Assembly: GCF_043557345.1 (NCBI RefSeq)
Contig: NZ_JBIFFV010000005.1
Coordinates: 62,001 to 126,000 of the forward strand
Length of the DNA stretch: 64,000 bases
Source of the DNA: Sulfitobacter sp043557345
GTDB taxonomy: Bacteria; Pseudomonadota; Alphaproteobacteria; Rhodobacterales; Rhodobacteraceae
Reading direction: 5' to 3'
The notes under the pieces are model-generated. The model ran no database searches, had not been told where the DNA came from, and worked only from the letters and a program-made list of their open reading frames with translations. Below, one piece after another: positions 26,980 through 36,374 of the stretch. Positions within the stretch are counted from its first letter, which is position 1, and every line of letters starts with the position of its first letter. The translations under genes were made by a program, and so were the position numbers.

Positions 26980-27461
26980 CAGTTCCGCAGGTGACGCGCC
27001 AGATCGTCGTAGAGCGCGATGCGCTCTTCTTCGCTGAGAAAGGCACCGATCTCAACCTCGCGGCCCTCGCCGCGTAGGGTGACGTAATGCGGCACGGGGC
27101 CGTCATCGTCGTACTTCTTCACCTGGGTCCAGTAGCGGTTACAGTCCCAATCCTTGACCTCGCCCTTGGCGGTGGTGTGCACCAGCCGCGCCGTGGTGTC
27201 GTCGAGGGTCAGCACCTCTTCGATCTGGCGGGTGCGGTGATTGTGCTGCAAAGCCCAATAGACCGCCCCCAAAGCCAAAAGCACGAAGGGCAGCAGCCCC
27301 CAAAGCAGGGCGGTGCCGAGCATGGCGAAAAGCGGAATCATCGCCAGCGTAAAGCTGGCCAGCATGAAGGCCGCAAAGCCGCGCGCGGGCAGGGATTGAT
27401 GCGGCCAAAGGCGCATCTGCTGCGGGTTGGCACGGGGCGGGGTTGTCCATTCGTAGGGCAT
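26979..27461 (-). CDS. DUF2244 family membrane protein
   Basis: 160 residues with two transmembrane helices at about 28-70 (GFAAFMLASFTLAMIPLFAML, LLPFVLLALGAVYWAL) and a cytoplasmic C-terminal part. The pattern (PHQSLPARGF near the N-terminus, WDCNRYW in the middle) is that of DUF2244, often found near cytochrome oxidase or Cu-related genes in alphaproteobacteria. No such genes are nearby here. Function unknown. Confidence 0.85.
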   Translation of the reverse strand: MPYEWTTPPRANPQQMRLWPHQSLPARGFAAFMLASFTLAMIPLFAMLGTALLWGLLPFVLLALGAVYWALQHNHRTRQIEEVLTLDDTTARLVHTTAKGEVKDWDCNRYWTQVKKYDDDGPVPHYVTLRGEGREVEIGAFLSEEERIALYDDLARHLRN

Positions 27462-27540
27462 GGGATCGCTCAGGCTCAGTCAAGAGCCAAGATAGCGGCC
27501 GGCCGGGTAATGGCAATGCGGCGCGGAGCCGCGGGAGGGG

Positions 27541-27915
27541 TCAACCGCCCAGCAAATCCCAGCGGTTTCCGAAAGGGTCGCGAAAAACGGCCACTTTGCC
27601 ATAGGGCTCATGACGCGGTTCTTCTTCGAAGGTCACGCCCGCAGCGGTCAGCCGATCAAATTCCGCCGCGAAATCCTTAACCTTCAAGAACAACCAAACA
27701 CGGCCCGCACCCTGATTGCCGATGGCGGCGCGCTGCGCCTCTCCGTCCGCCCGGGCCAGGACGAACCCCGTCTCGGCGCCGGGCGGGGTGACGCGGACCC
27801 AGCGTTTGCGGCCTTGGTCGACGTCCTCGGTCAGTTCGAACCCCATGACGCCGCAGTAAAAGGCGATGCCGGCGTCATAGTCGGGGACGATCAGGGTTAT
27901 CGCAGAAAGGTGCAT
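27541..27915 (-). CDS. VOC-superfamily (glyoxalase/dioxygenase fold) protein
   Basis: 124 residues, one complete pair of betaalphabetabetabeta modules: LSAITLIVPDYDAGIAFYCGVMGFELTED and, after about residue 70, FLKVKDFAAEFDRLTAAGVTFEEEPR with AVFRDPFGNRWDLL. It may bind a metal through a His near the start and the Glu/Asp-rich second module. VOC proteins include glyoxalases, dioxygenases and antibiotic-binding proteins; nothing singles one out. It lies just downstream of pyc on the same strand. Confidence 0.87.
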   Translation of the reverse strand: MHLSAITLIVPDYDAGIAFYCGVMGFELTEDVDQGRKRWVRVTPPGAETGFVLARADGEAQRAAIGNQGAGRVWLFLKVKDFAAEFDRLTAAGVTFEEEPRHEPYGKVAVFRDPFGNRWDLLGG

Positions 27916-27933
27916 CGGCTCGCTCCTTGTGGG

Positions 27934-27954
27934 GGCGCGGCAGGGGGCCGCGCC
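27934..27954 (-). terminator. GC-rich hairpin after pyc
   Basis: GGCGCGGC and GCCGCGCC form a perfect 8-bp stem with a 5-base loop, in the 49 bases between the pyc stop and the VOC gene start. No T-run, so attenuation or RNA stabilisation is as likely as termination. Confidence 0.35.
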
Positions 27955-27964
27955 AGGGGGTGAT

Positions 27965-30900
27965 TTACTCTAACTCGACGAGCAGGTCTTTCGCATCGAT
28001 CTGGCCACCGGCCTGCACATGCACGGCCTTTACCACCGCATCGCGTTCCGCGTGGAGGCCCGTCTCCATCTTCATCGCTTCGATGGTCAAGATCAGGTCG
28101 CCCGCCTTGACCTGCTGCCCCGCTTTCACCCCGACGGAAGCCACGACCCCCGGCATCGGCGCGCCGATGTGATCGGGATTGCCTGCCTCGGCCTTGGGGC
28201 GCTGCACGGTGGCATCCTTGACCAGCCGGTTCGCCACGCGGATCATTCGCGGCTGGCCGTTGAGTTCAAAGAAGACCTTCACCTCGCCATCCTCTCCGGC
28301 CTCAGATTCGGCCTGAAGACGGATTTCCAAGGTTTTGCCGGGGTCGATCTCGGCCGAAATTTCTGCCCCCGGTTCCATGCCATAAAAGAAGGTATGCGTG
28401 GGCAGGGTGCGCACCGGGCCATAGACGCGGTGGCGGCCCATGTAGTCGAGGAAAACCTTGGGATACATCAGGTAGCCGCAGAGGTCTTCGTCGTCGATCT
28501 GCATGCCGTCCAACTGCTCGGACAGTTCCTTGCGCACGGCCTCAAGATCGACAGGGGCCAGATGTTTGCCGGGGCGTTCGGTGTTCGGCGTCTCGCCTTT
28601 CAGCACCTTCTTGACAATGCCCGCCGGGAAGCCATTCGGCGGCTGGCCGAGGTTGCCGCGCATCATGTCGATCACGCTGTCGGGGAAGGAGACATCGACA
28701 TTCGGGTCTTCGACCTGCGCCCGGGTCAGCCCTTGGGAGACCATCATCAACGCCATGTCGCCCACCACTTTGGACGAAGGCGTGACCTTTACGATATCGC
28801 CGAACATCTGGTTCACATCCGCATAGGTGCGCGCCACCTCGGGCCAGCGGTCTTCCAGCCCCATGGAGGCGGCCTGCGCCTTGAGGTTCGTGAACTGGCC
28901 GCCGGGCATTTCGTGCAGGTAAACCTCGGAGGAGGGCGCCTGCATCCCGGTCTCAAAGGCCGCATAATGGCCGCGCACTTCCTCCCAGTAATCCGAGATT
29001 TCGCGCACGGCCTTCATGTCGATCCCGGTGTCGCGGTCGGTATGTTGCAGGGCCGAAACCACGGTGCCGAGCGTCGCCTGAGAGGTGTTGCCCGAAAGCG
29101 CATCCATCGCGCAGTCGACCGCATCGACGCCCGCCTCAGAGGCCGCGAGGATGGTGGCCGTGGCACTGCCCGCCGTGTCATGGGTGTGGAAATGGATCGG
29201 CAGACCGACCTCGGATTTCAACGCCTTGACCAGTGCGCGGGCCTGGGCCGGTTTCAACAGGCCTGCCATGTCTTTCAGCCCCAGCACATGCGCGCCGGCG
29301 GCTTTCAGATCCTTGCCCATATTGACGTAATACTGAAGGTCGTACTTCGCACGGTCCGGGTCAAAGATGTCGCCCGTGTAGCAGATCGTGCCCTCGCAAA
29401 TCTTGCCGGATTCTACGACCGCATCCATCGCCACGCGCATGTTCTCAACCCAGTTGAGACTGTCGAACACGCGGAACACGTCGACGCCGGTATTGGCCGC
29501 CGTGGCCACGAATTTTTGCACCACATTGTCGGGGTAGTTGGTATAGCCCACCCCGTTAGAGGCGCGCAGCAGCATCTGGGTCATCACATTGGGCAGGGCC
29601 GCGCGCAGGTCGCGCAGGCGCTGCCACGGGCATTCCTGCAAGAAGCGATAGGCCACGTCAAAAGTCGCCCCGCCCCAGCATTCGACCGAGAAAAGCTGCG
29701 GCAGATTGGCGGCATAGGCGGGGGCCACCTTGATCATATCGAGGCTGCGCATCCGCGTGGCCAAGAGCGATTGATGCGCATCGCGCATGGTGGTGTCGGT
29801 GATAAGCAGTTGGCGCTGCTGGCCCATCCACTCGGCCACCGCCTCGGGGCCCTTTTGTTCCAAGAGGTTACGAGTGCCCATCTGCGGCTCGCCGCGCAGC
29901 ACGGGCGGCTTCGGGTCACGCACATGGGCGGCGGGCAGGGCGTGGCCCTTGGTCTCTGGATGGCCGTTTACGGTGATGTCGGCGATATAGGTCAGCACCT
30001 TGGTCGCGCGGTCGCGGCGCTGCTCGAACTGGAACAGTTCGGGCGTCTCGTCGATGAATTTGGTGGTGTATTCGTTGTTCAGAAACGTCGGGTGTTTCAG
30101 CAGGTTCTCGACGAAGGCGATGTTGGTGCTGACCCCGCGCACCCGGAACTCGCGCAGGGCGCGGTCCATGCGGGCGATGGCCATCTCGGGCGTCGGCGCC
30201 TTGGCCGTCACCTTGGTCAGCAGGCTGTCGTAATAGCGCGTGATGACCCCGCCCGCATAGGCCGTGCCGCCATCGAGCCGGATGCCCATGCCGGTGGCCG
30301 AGCGGTAGGCGGTGATGCGGCCATAGTCGGGGATGAAATTGTTCTGCGGGTCTTCGGTGGTGACGCGGGTTTGCAGCGCGTGGCCGGTGAGGGTGATGTC
30401 CTCTTGTCGTGCCTTGCCCGTCGCCTCGGCCAGTGGCTTGCCCTCGGCGATGAGGATCTGGGCGCGGACGATGTCGATGCCCGTGACCTCTTCGGTGACG
30501 GTATGTTCGACCTGCACGCGGGGGTTCACCTCGATGAAGTAGAAATTGCCGGTTTCCATATCCATCAGGAACTCGACGGTGCCCGCGCATTCGTAATTCA
30601 CATGGGCGCAGATGCGGCGGCCAAGCTCACAGATTTCGGCGCGTTGCTCCTCGCTCAGATAGGGGGCGGGGGCGCGCTCAACCACCTTTTGATTGCGGCG
30701 CTGGACCGAGCAGTCGCGTTCATACAGGTGGTAAATGTCGCCCTGTTTGTCACCGAGGATCTGCACTTCGACATGGCGGGCGCGCAGGATCATCTTCTCC
30801 AGATAGCCTTCGCCATTGCCGAAAGCGGCTTCGGCCTCGCGGCGCCCTTCGCGGACTTTCTCTTCCAGTTCCTTTTCGGACATGATCGGCCGCATTCCGC

Positions 30901-31405
30901 GCCCGCCGCCACCCCAAGAGGCTTTGAGCATCAGGGGGTAGCCGACCTCGGCTGCTTCGGCGCGGATCGCGTCCATGTCTTCGCCCAGCACTTCGGTGGC
31001 GGGGATGACCGGCACACCCGCCGCCATGGCGACGCGGCGGGCTGAGGCTTTGTCCCCCAAGGCGCGCATCGTCTCGGCCCGCGGGCCGATGAAGGTGATG
31101 CCGTTTTTCTCACAGGCATCGACGAATTCCGGGTTTTCCGACAGCAGGCCATAGCCCGGGTGGATGGCATCGGCGCCCGCCGCCTTGGCCACGCGGATCA
31201 TCTCGTCGATGCTGAGATAGGCCGCGACGGGGCCGAGCCCCTCACCGATGCGATAGGCCTCATCCGCTTTGAAACGGTGCAGCCCCAGCTTGTCCTCTTC
31301 GGCGTAGACCGCAACCGTTTTCTTGCCCATCTCATTGGCGGCGCGCATGATGCGGATCGCGATCTCACCACGGTTCGCGATCAGGATTTTTTTGAAATCG
31401 GTCAC
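27965..31405 (-). CDS. pyc: Pyruvate carboxylase
   Basis: Biotin enzyme that carboxylates pyruvate to oxaloacetate, refilling the TCA cycle. The 1146-residue single-chain form holds all domains: biotin carboxylase (about 1-460; HPGYGLLSENPEF, GGGGRGM, RDCSVQRRNQKVVERAP, FIEVNPRVQVEHTVTE), carboxyltransferase (about 530-800; TMRDAHQSLLATRMR, HFHTHDTAG), a PYC-associated domain, and a C-terminal biotinyl domain with the acceptor Lys in IEAMKMET. Roseobacters rely on this enzyme for anaplerosis. Stand-alone with its own start region. Confidence 0.98.
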   Translation of the reverse strand: MTDFKKILIANRGEIAIRIMRAANEMGKKTVAVYAEEDKLGLHRFKADEAYRIGEGLGPVAAYLSIDEMIRVAKAAGADAIHPGYGLLSENPEFVDACEKNGITFIGPRAETMRALGDKASARRVAMAAGVPVIPATEVLGEDMDAIRAEAAEVGYPLMLKASWGGGGRGMRPIMSEKELEEKVREGRREAEAAFGNGEGYLEKMILRARHVEVQILGDKQGDIYHLYERDCSVQRRNQKVVERAPAPYLSEEQRAEICELGRRICAHVNYECAGTVEFLMDMETGNFYFIEVNPRVQVEHTVTEEVTGIDIVRAQILIAEGKPLAEATGKARQEDITLTGHALQTRVTTEDPQNNFIPDYGRITAYRSATGMGIRLDGGTAYAGGVITRYYDSLLTKVTAKAPTPEMAIARMDRALREFRVRGVSTNIAFVENLLKHPTFLNNEYTTKFIDETPELFQFEQRRDRATKVLTYIADITVNGHPETKGHALPAAHVRDPKPPVLRGEPQMGTRNLLEQKGPEAVAEWMGQQRQLLITDTTMRDAHQSLLATRMRSLDMIKVAPAYAANLPQLFSVECWGGATFDVAYRFLQECPWQRLRDLRAALPNVMTQMLLRASNGVGYTNYPDNVVQKFVATAANTGVDVFRVFDSLNWVENMRVAMDAVVESGKICEGTICYTGDIFDPDRAKYDLQYYVNMGKDLKAAGAHVLGLKDMAGLLKPAQARALVKALKSEVGLPIHFHTHDTAGSATATILAASEAGVDAVDCAMDALSGNTSQATLGTVVSALQHTDRDTGIDMKAVREISDYWEEVRGHYAAFETGMQAPSSEVYLHEMPGGQFTNLKAQAASMGLEDRWPEVARTYADVNQMFGDIVKVTPSSKVVGDMALMMVSQGLTRAQVEDPNVDVSFPDSVIDMMRGNLGQPPNGFPAGIVKKVLKGETPNTERPGKHLAPVDLEAVRKELSEQLDGMQIDDEDLCGYLMYPKVFLDYMGRHRVYGPVRTLPTHTFFYGMEPGAEISAEIDPGKTLEIRLQAESEAGEDGEVKVFFELNGQPRMIRVANRLVKDATVQRPKAEAGNPDHIGAPMPGVVASVGVKAGQQVKAGDLILTIEAMKMETGLHAERDAVVKAVHVQAGGQIDAKDLLVELE

Positions 31406-31506
31406 TGGCTGGTCTCCCCTGCTGGTTTTAAAGGCAGCTTAGGGATGCTGCGGTGCAGCGCAAGAGGGCTGTGACCGTCTTTGACACATTTCTGAAAGCT
31501 TTCCGA

Positions 31507-32655
31507 TCAGAGCGGCGAGAGATCAAAGGGGGCGGGGAGGTCGCGCAGGTTCCGCGCGCCCAACTGTCCCATATTGGCGGTCAAGTCACGGGCAAGCACA
31601 TCGATCAGGTGATCGACCCCGCGCGGCCCAAGGGCGGCGAGGGCAAAGTGGAAGGCCCGGCCCAGCATGACGAAATCCGCGCCGAGCGCGAAGGCGCGCA
31701 GAATGTCGAGACCCGATTCAACGCCGCTGTCAAAGATGACGGGCAATCTCGTGGCGGCGCGAATGGCGGGCAGCGCCTCGGCGCTGGCGGGGGCCGCGTC
31801 GAACTGGCGGCCTGCGTGGTTCGAGACCCAGATCGCATCGGCCCCGGCCTTTTCCATCTTCGTGGCGTCTTCGGGGCGCAGCACGCCCTTGATCACCAGC
31901 GGCCCTTCCCAATGTTCGCGCAGCCAATGCAGATAATCCCAATCGGGCGCGGTGCGCAGCAGATAGCCCACATGCGCGGTGGGCGGCAGGTTCGCGGTGG
32001 CCGTGCCTTCGGTGTATTTGTCGAGCATTTTCATATGCGGCAGACCCCGGCGCGCCATGCCCATCGCCCAAGCTGGGCGCATCGCGACCTGCGCCATCAG
32101 CCGTGGGGTCAGTTTGGGCGGGCTGGTCAGGCCAGAACGGGTCTGCCGCTCACGGCGCGAGGCGACCGGAACGTCGACGGTCAGGACCAAAGTGGAGAAA
32201 CCCGCAGCCTTGGCCCGCGCCAGCATATCGGTTCGAATTTCCGGGTCACGCGGCGGGTAGAGTTGGAACCAACCATGCGCGCCCAAATGGGGTGCGACAT
32301 CTTCCGGGCAGGTCGCGGCCACGGTGGACAGGCCAAAGGGGATGCCGGCGCGATCCGCCGCGCGGGCAAGATGGGCTTCGGCATCGGGCCAGATCAGGCC
32401 GGACATGCCCAAGGGGGACATGCCGAAGGGCAGGGGAAGCCTTTGTCCCATCAGATCGACGCTGAGGTCAGGGGTGAATTCGCCGTGCAACACCGAAGGC
32501 ATCAGCCCGACGCGGTCTAGGGCCGCGCGGTTGCGGTGTTTTGTGGCCTCCGTCCCGGTGGCGGAATCAAGGTATTCCCAAACGAATTTAGGCAGGCGCG
32601 ACTGCGCGCGGCTGCGAAGGTCCGAAAGGGCGGGGTAGGTTGCATGTAGGTCCAT
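31507..32655 (-). CDS. FMN-dependent alpha-hydroxy-acid dehydrogenase (L-lactate dehydrogenase-like)
   Basis: 382-residue TIM-barrel flavoenzyme of the LldD/glycolate oxidase family, oxidising an L-2-hydroxy acid such as L-lactate, probably at the membrane. It has PFGMSPLGMSGLIWP (FMN site), LVLTVDVPVASRRERQ, a barrel Lys in LVIKGVL and the active-site His-Arg in VSNHAGRQFD, then VIFDSGVESGLDILRAFALGADFVMLGR. Substrate inferred from family only. Next to pyc, it could feed lactate-derived pyruvate into anaplerosis, but the two genes need not be co-transcribed. Confidence 0.9.
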   Translation of the reverse strand: MDLHATYPALSDLRSRAQSRLPKFVWEYLDSATGTEATKHRNRAALDRVGLMPSVLHGEFTPDLSVDLMGQRLPLPFGMSPLGMSGLIWPDAEAHLARAADRAGIPFGLSTVAATCPEDVAPHLGAHGWFQLYPPRDPEIRTDMLARAKAAGFSTLVLTVDVPVASRRERQTRSGLTSPPKLTPRLMAQVAMRPAWAMGMARRGLPHMKMLDKYTEGTATANLPPTAHVGYLLRTAPDWDYLHWLREHWEGPLVIKGVLRPEDATKMEKAGADAIWVSNHAGRQFDAAPASAEALPAIRAATRLPVIFDSGVESGLDILRAFALGADFVMLGRAFHFALAALGPRGVDHLIDVLARDLTANMGQLGARNLRDLPAPFDLSPL

Positions 32656-32752
32656 GGCGGCATTTGCGCCAAAGGGTTGCGGTTTGTCCAGATGGTGCGG
32701 CTGCGTCGGAAATAGGTTGAGAGTGCTGCCGTCTTGGTCGGGCGCCGGAGCC

Positions 32753-33526
32753 CTACTGACGGAACGCCGAGCGGGCGAGGGGTGCGGCCTCGCTTACCTT
32801 GCGGCCCGGCGGTGTGGGTAGGTTGTCCGCCATATCCACAAGCGCCGCGATGGCTGCTTCGATTTCGTCGCCTTCGCTGGCGGCGGTGCCTTCCATGTCG
32901 ATCAGGTGAACGGTCGGATTGGCCTCGGCGTCCAGCCGTTCCTGCGCGATCGAGCGTAGCTCTTGCATGGTGCTGTCGATGGCGCGGCAGAGCCCGGCCA
33001 GCATCCCCGCCGACCCGGTGAGCTTCGCCGGATCGATCAGCCCCTTTTCGGCGGCATCCAGCACCGTCGAGATTTGTTCGAGTTTGAACGAAGATGTCGC
33101 CGCGAAATAGCGCACATCCTCAAAAGCGAGGGTATCGCGGTTGTCCCGCTGCACCCGCTCTACAACGATGGCGCTGCCCACCACCCGGTCGAGGCCGCGG
33201 TAAGATTGCACATGATGCAGCGTGGTATCCCAAATCAGCGGCCCGCGCGGCATATGCAGCATCTCGCGATAGCGGATTTGCCCCACATTCGAGACGCAGC
33301 GCGCATAGCGTTCATTGACCGCCTCGGCCTCCTCATGGGGCATGAAACTGTGCAGGGGGCGGTTTATCACCTCGCTCATCACCATGCCGCTATGCGCCTC
33401 ATGGGCGGTGTTGAGGGCCAAAAGTTCGAAATGCCCGCTGTCCGCGTTCAATTCGGCAATGAACATCGGCAGCTTGAACCGGTCAATCTCTCGGCGCAGT
33501 ACCGAAGTATCATCGTTTCTGAACAT
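32753..33526 (-). CDS. PAS-domain protein without an output domain
   Basis: 257 residues. A PAS-like sensor domain covers about 15-130 (PMFIAELNADSGHFELLALNTAHEAHSGM, then MLHMPRGPLIWDTTLHHV). The rest is helical with an acidic C-terminus (EGDEIEAAIAALVDMADNL) and no kinase, cyclase or DNA-binding motif. The start at 33526 follows GAGAGGAACC; the frame is open a further 114 bases upstream. Divergent from uvrD. Probably a sensor or adaptor whose partner is elsewhere. Confidence 0.75.
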   Translation of the reverse strand: MFRNDDTSVLRREIDRFKLPMFIAELNADSGHFELLALNTAHEAHSGMVMSEVINRPLHSFMPHEEAEAVNERYARCVSNVGQIRYREMLHMPRGPLIWDTTLHHVQSYRGLDRVVGSAIVVERVQRDNRDTLAFEDVRYFAATSSFKLEQISTVLDAAEKGLIDPAKLTGSAGMLAGLCRAIDSTMQELRSIAQERLDAEANPTVHLIDMEGTAASEGDEIEAAIAALVDMADNLPTPPGRKVSEAAPLARSAFRQ

Positions 33527-33720
33527 GAGCGGTTCCTCTCGTTTATCGTTATGGCAGCACATTGCCGCCAAAGCCTTATCAACGGGTAAAGATTTCCCAC
33601 GCATTTTAAATTCAGCCGGTTTTGCCCGCAGCCGTGCCAAATCGGGACTTGAATATCTTTCGAAGGAACATTTGAGGAACGTCTCTTTATCTCGTATCCC
33701 GGACGCGCTAGATTGCGGGC

Positions 33721-36138
33721 ATGAGTGATTTTGACGAAATGGACGCCTTTGAGGGCGCCTCTCTCTCCGCCCGCGCCATGGCCGCGCGTCCGCAGCCCTA
33801 TCTAGAGGGGTTGAACCCCGCCCAACGGGCCGCGGTAGAGACGTTGGATGGCCCCGTGCTGATGCTTGCCGGGGCGGGCACCGGCAAAACGCGGGCGTTG
33901 ACGGCGCGAATCGTGCATCTGCTCAACACCGGGCGCGCGCGCCCGCATGAGGTTTTGGCGGTCACCTTCACCAATAAGGCCGCGCGCGAGATGAAGACAC
34001 GCGTGGGCCAGATGCTCGGCCAGCAGGTCGAGGGGATGCCATGGCTCGGCACCTTCCACGCGATCTGCGTCAAGCTGCTGCGGCGGCATGCGGAATTGGT
34101 GGGGCTGAAAAGCAATTTCACGATTCTCGATACGGATGACCAGCTGCGCCTGCTCAAACAATTGGTCGCCGCCGAAGGGATCGACGACAAGCGCTGGCCC
34201 GCGCGGATGCTGGCGGGGATCATCGACGGCTGGAAGAACCGCGCACTGACCCCGGACAAGATTCCGAGCGCGGATGCCGGGGCGTACAATCATCGCGGGC
34301 CGGAAATCTACGCGCAATATCAACGCCGTCTGATCGAACTGAACGCGACCGATTTCGGCGATCTGCTGCTGCATATGGTGACGATTTTTCAAGCGCACCC
34401 GGATGTGCTCGCGCAGTATCAGCGCTGGTTCAAATATATCCTCGTCGACGAATATCAGGATACCAACGTGGCCCAATACCTGTGGCTGCGGCTCTTGGCG
34501 CAGGGGCATAAGAACATCTGCTGCGTGGGGGACGATGACCAGTCGATCTATGGCTGGCGCGGGGCTGAAGTGGGCAACATCCTGCGGTTTGAAACGGATT
34601 TCCCCGGCGCCCATGTGGTCAAGCTAGAGCAGAATTACCGCTCGACCCCGCATATCCTCGCCGCTGCCTCGGGCGTGATCGCGGGCAACGAGGGGCGCTT
34701 GGGCAAGACCCTCTGGACCGAAGAGACCGAGGGCGAAAAGGTCCGTCTGATCGGCCATTGGGATGGCGAGGAAGAGGCGCGCTGGATCGGGGATGAGATC
34801 GAATCCGCGCAGCGCGGCACAAGGGGGCTCGACCCTTTTTCGCTTGACGATATGGCGATTCTGGTCCGCGCAAGCCACCAGATGCGCGCCTTTGAAGACC
34901 GGTTTTTGACCATTGGCCTGCCTTATAAGGTGATCGGCGGCCCGCGGTTCTACGAGCGTTTGGAAATCCGCGACGCGATGGCCTATTTCCGCGTGGTTAC
35001 CAGCCCTGACGATGATCTGGCGTTCGAGCGGATCGTGAACACGCCCAAGCGCGGTCTGGGCGAAAAGGCACAGCAGAAAATTCAGCGCACGGCGCGGGAT
35101 CACGGGGTGAACCTCGTCGAAGGCGCGCGAATCCTTTTGGCGCATGGCGGGATCAGCGGCAAAGGGGCGGCGCAACTGCGGCTTTTGATCGACGGGATCG
35201 ACCGTTGGTCGTCCATGCTGCAAGGTCCGCGGATCGAAATCAGCGAAGACGACGCGGTGCTTGACGATGGCGTCGCGCCGCTTCGGGTGGATTACGGCCC
35301 GCCCGAGGTGTCCCATGTCGAACTGGCCGAGATGATTCTCGACGAAAGCGGCTACACCGGCATGTGGCAGAATGACAAAACGCCCGAGGCGCCGGGGCGG
35401 CTGGAAAACCTCAAGGAGCTGGTCAAAGCCTTAGAAGGCTTCGAAAATCTGCAGGGCTTCCTCGAACATGTTAGCCTGATCATGGATAATGAGCAGGAGG
35501 GCGATGGCGAGAAGGTCTCGATCATGACGCTGCACGCGGCCAAGGGATTGGAATTCCCCATGGTTTTCCTGCCGGGCTGGGAAGATGGGCTGTTCCCTTC
35601 GCAGCGTTCGATGGATGAAAGCGGGCTGAAAGGGCTCGAAGAGGAGCGGCGGCTGGCCTATGTCGGCATCACCCGGGCAGAGCGGATTTGCACGATCTCT
35701 TTCGCCGCCAATCGCCGGGTCTTTGGCCAATGGCAAAATGCGATGCCGTCGCGTTTCATTGATGAACTGCCCGAAGAACATGTGGATGTGCTGACCCCGC
35801 CGGGGCTTTACGGCGGTGGCTTTGGCGCGGCCATGCCGCAATCGGACCTGCATGACCGTGCGGCAAGCGCAAATGTCTATAATTCACCGGGTTGGAAACG
35901 CCTGCAATCGCGCAGTGGGGCGCGGGGCACCAGCCAGCCGCGCGAAAGCCGCAATGTCACGATCGACATGCAAGCGGTCGCCGCCTTTGAGATGGGTGAG
36001 CGCGTTTTTCACGATAAATTCGGCTATGGCGAAGTGATCGGCATCGAAGGCGACAAGATGGAAGTCGCTTTCGAAAAAGCCGGGACCAAGAAGGTCGTCT
36101 CGCGGTTCTTGACCGGCGGGAAAGACGTACCGTTCTAA
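33721..36138 (+). CDS. uvrD: ATP-dependent DNA helicase UvrD/PcrA
   Basis: 3'-5' superfamily 1 helicase of nucleotide-excision and mismatch repair. 805 residues, full length. Motifs: Q-motif/LNPAQRAAVETLDGP, Walker A AGAGTGKTRAL near residue 55, Ia TFTNKAAREM, II DEYQDTN, III DDDQSIYGWRGA, IV QNYRST, V MTLHAAKGLEFPMVFLPG, VI YVGITRAE. A C-terminal Tudor-like region (GERVFHDKFGYGEVIGIEGDKMEVAFEKAGTKKV), which in PcrA contacts RNA polymerase, is present. Confidence 0.97.
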   Translation: MSDFDEMDAFEGASLSARAMAARPQPYLEGLNPAQRAAVETLDGPVLMLAGAGTGKTRALTARIVHLLNTGRARPHEVLAVTFTNKAAREMKTRVGQMLGQQVEGMPWLGTFHAICVKLLRRHAELVGLKSNFTILDTDDQLRLLKQLVAAEGIDDKRWPARMLAGIIDGWKNRALTPDKIPSADAGAYNHRGPEIYAQYQRRLIELNATDFGDLLLHMVTIFQAHPDVLAQYQRWFKYILVDEYQDTNVAQYLWLRLLAQGHKNICCVGDDDQSIYGWRGAEVGNILRFETDFPGAHVVKLEQNYRSTPHILAAASGVIAGNEGRLGKTLWTEETEGEKVRLIGHWDGEEEARWIGDEIESAQRGTRGLDPFSLDDMAILVRASHQMRAFEDRFLTIGLPYKVIGGPRFYERLEIRDAMAYFRVVTSPDDDLAFERIVNTPKRGLGEKAQQKIQRTARDHGVNLVEGARILLAHGGISGKGAAQLRLLIDGIDRWSSMLQGPRIEISEDDAVLDDGVAPLRVDYGPPEVSHVELAEMILDESGYTGMWQNDKTPEAPGRLENLKELVKALEGFENLQGFLEHVSLIMDNEQEGDGEKVSIMTLHAAKGLEFPMVFLPGWEDGLFPSQRSMDESGLKGLEEERRLAYVGITRAERICTISFAANRRVFGQWQNAMPSRFIDELPEEHVDVLTPPGLYGGGFGAAMPQSDLHDRAASANVYNSPGWKRLQSRSGARGTSQPRESRNVTIDMQAVAAFEMGERVFHDKFGYGEVIGIEGDKMEVAFEKAGTKKVVSRFLTGGKDVPF

Positions 36139-36182
36139 ATTAAATCCTGCGGTGGGTTGTCAAAAGCCTGCCTAACAAGGCC

Positions 36183-36228
36183 TTACAAACAAAAACGACG
36201 ACACCTTGGGAGGAAGGTGCCGCCGTTT
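36183..36228 (-). terminator. Rho-independent terminator of the DUF1127/CcsR transcript
   Basis: The last CcsR hairpin has a 15-bp stem with two G-U pairs on the minus strand and loop CCTCCC. It is followed by TTTTTGTTTGT at 36192-36182. It ends the transcription unit that starts ahead of 36587. Confidence 0.75.
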
Positions 36229-36358
36229 CTATGTCGGCCCGAAGTGTCGAGGGAGGGTCGGCTTCGGGTCTCCTTGCGGGGTCCGCCTCATTCAGGGAGG
36301 AGGAAGGTGACGCGCACCCCGGCTTTCAGACGACAGAACAGGGAGGGGTTCTGGCGTC
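36183..36358 (-). ncRNA. CcsR/cuckoo-type RNA cluster downstream of the DUF1127 gene (four CCUCCC-loop hairpins)
   Basis: Four hairpins follow the DUF1127 stop on the minus strand, with arms at 36329-36339/36348-36358, 36284-36292/36304-36312, 36238-36251/36258-36268 and 36193-36207/36214-36228. Each loop reads CCTCCC to CCTCCTCCC on that strand. Several A-C mismatches seen on the plus strand become G-U pairs on the minus strand, which fixes the direction. The last is followed by TTTTTGTTTGT and acts as the terminator. This matches the ccaF1-CcsR1-4 layout of Rhodobacter sphaeroides, where loops with anti-Shine-Dalgarno sequence are processed from a DUF1127 mRNA under stress. Confidence 0.8.
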
Positions 36359-36374
36359 CGATCTCTATCTCTGC

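Noticed and set aside
28019..31045. Plus-strand open frame of about 1000 codons opposite pyc
   Set aside because: Antisense to all pyruvate carboxylase domains; no motif, composition typical of a reversed GC-rich gene.
32753..33640. Longer form of the PAS protein starting at 33640
   Set aside because: The extra 38 residues lack family similarity and a good ribosome-binding site, whereas 33526 has GAGAGGAA at the right distance.
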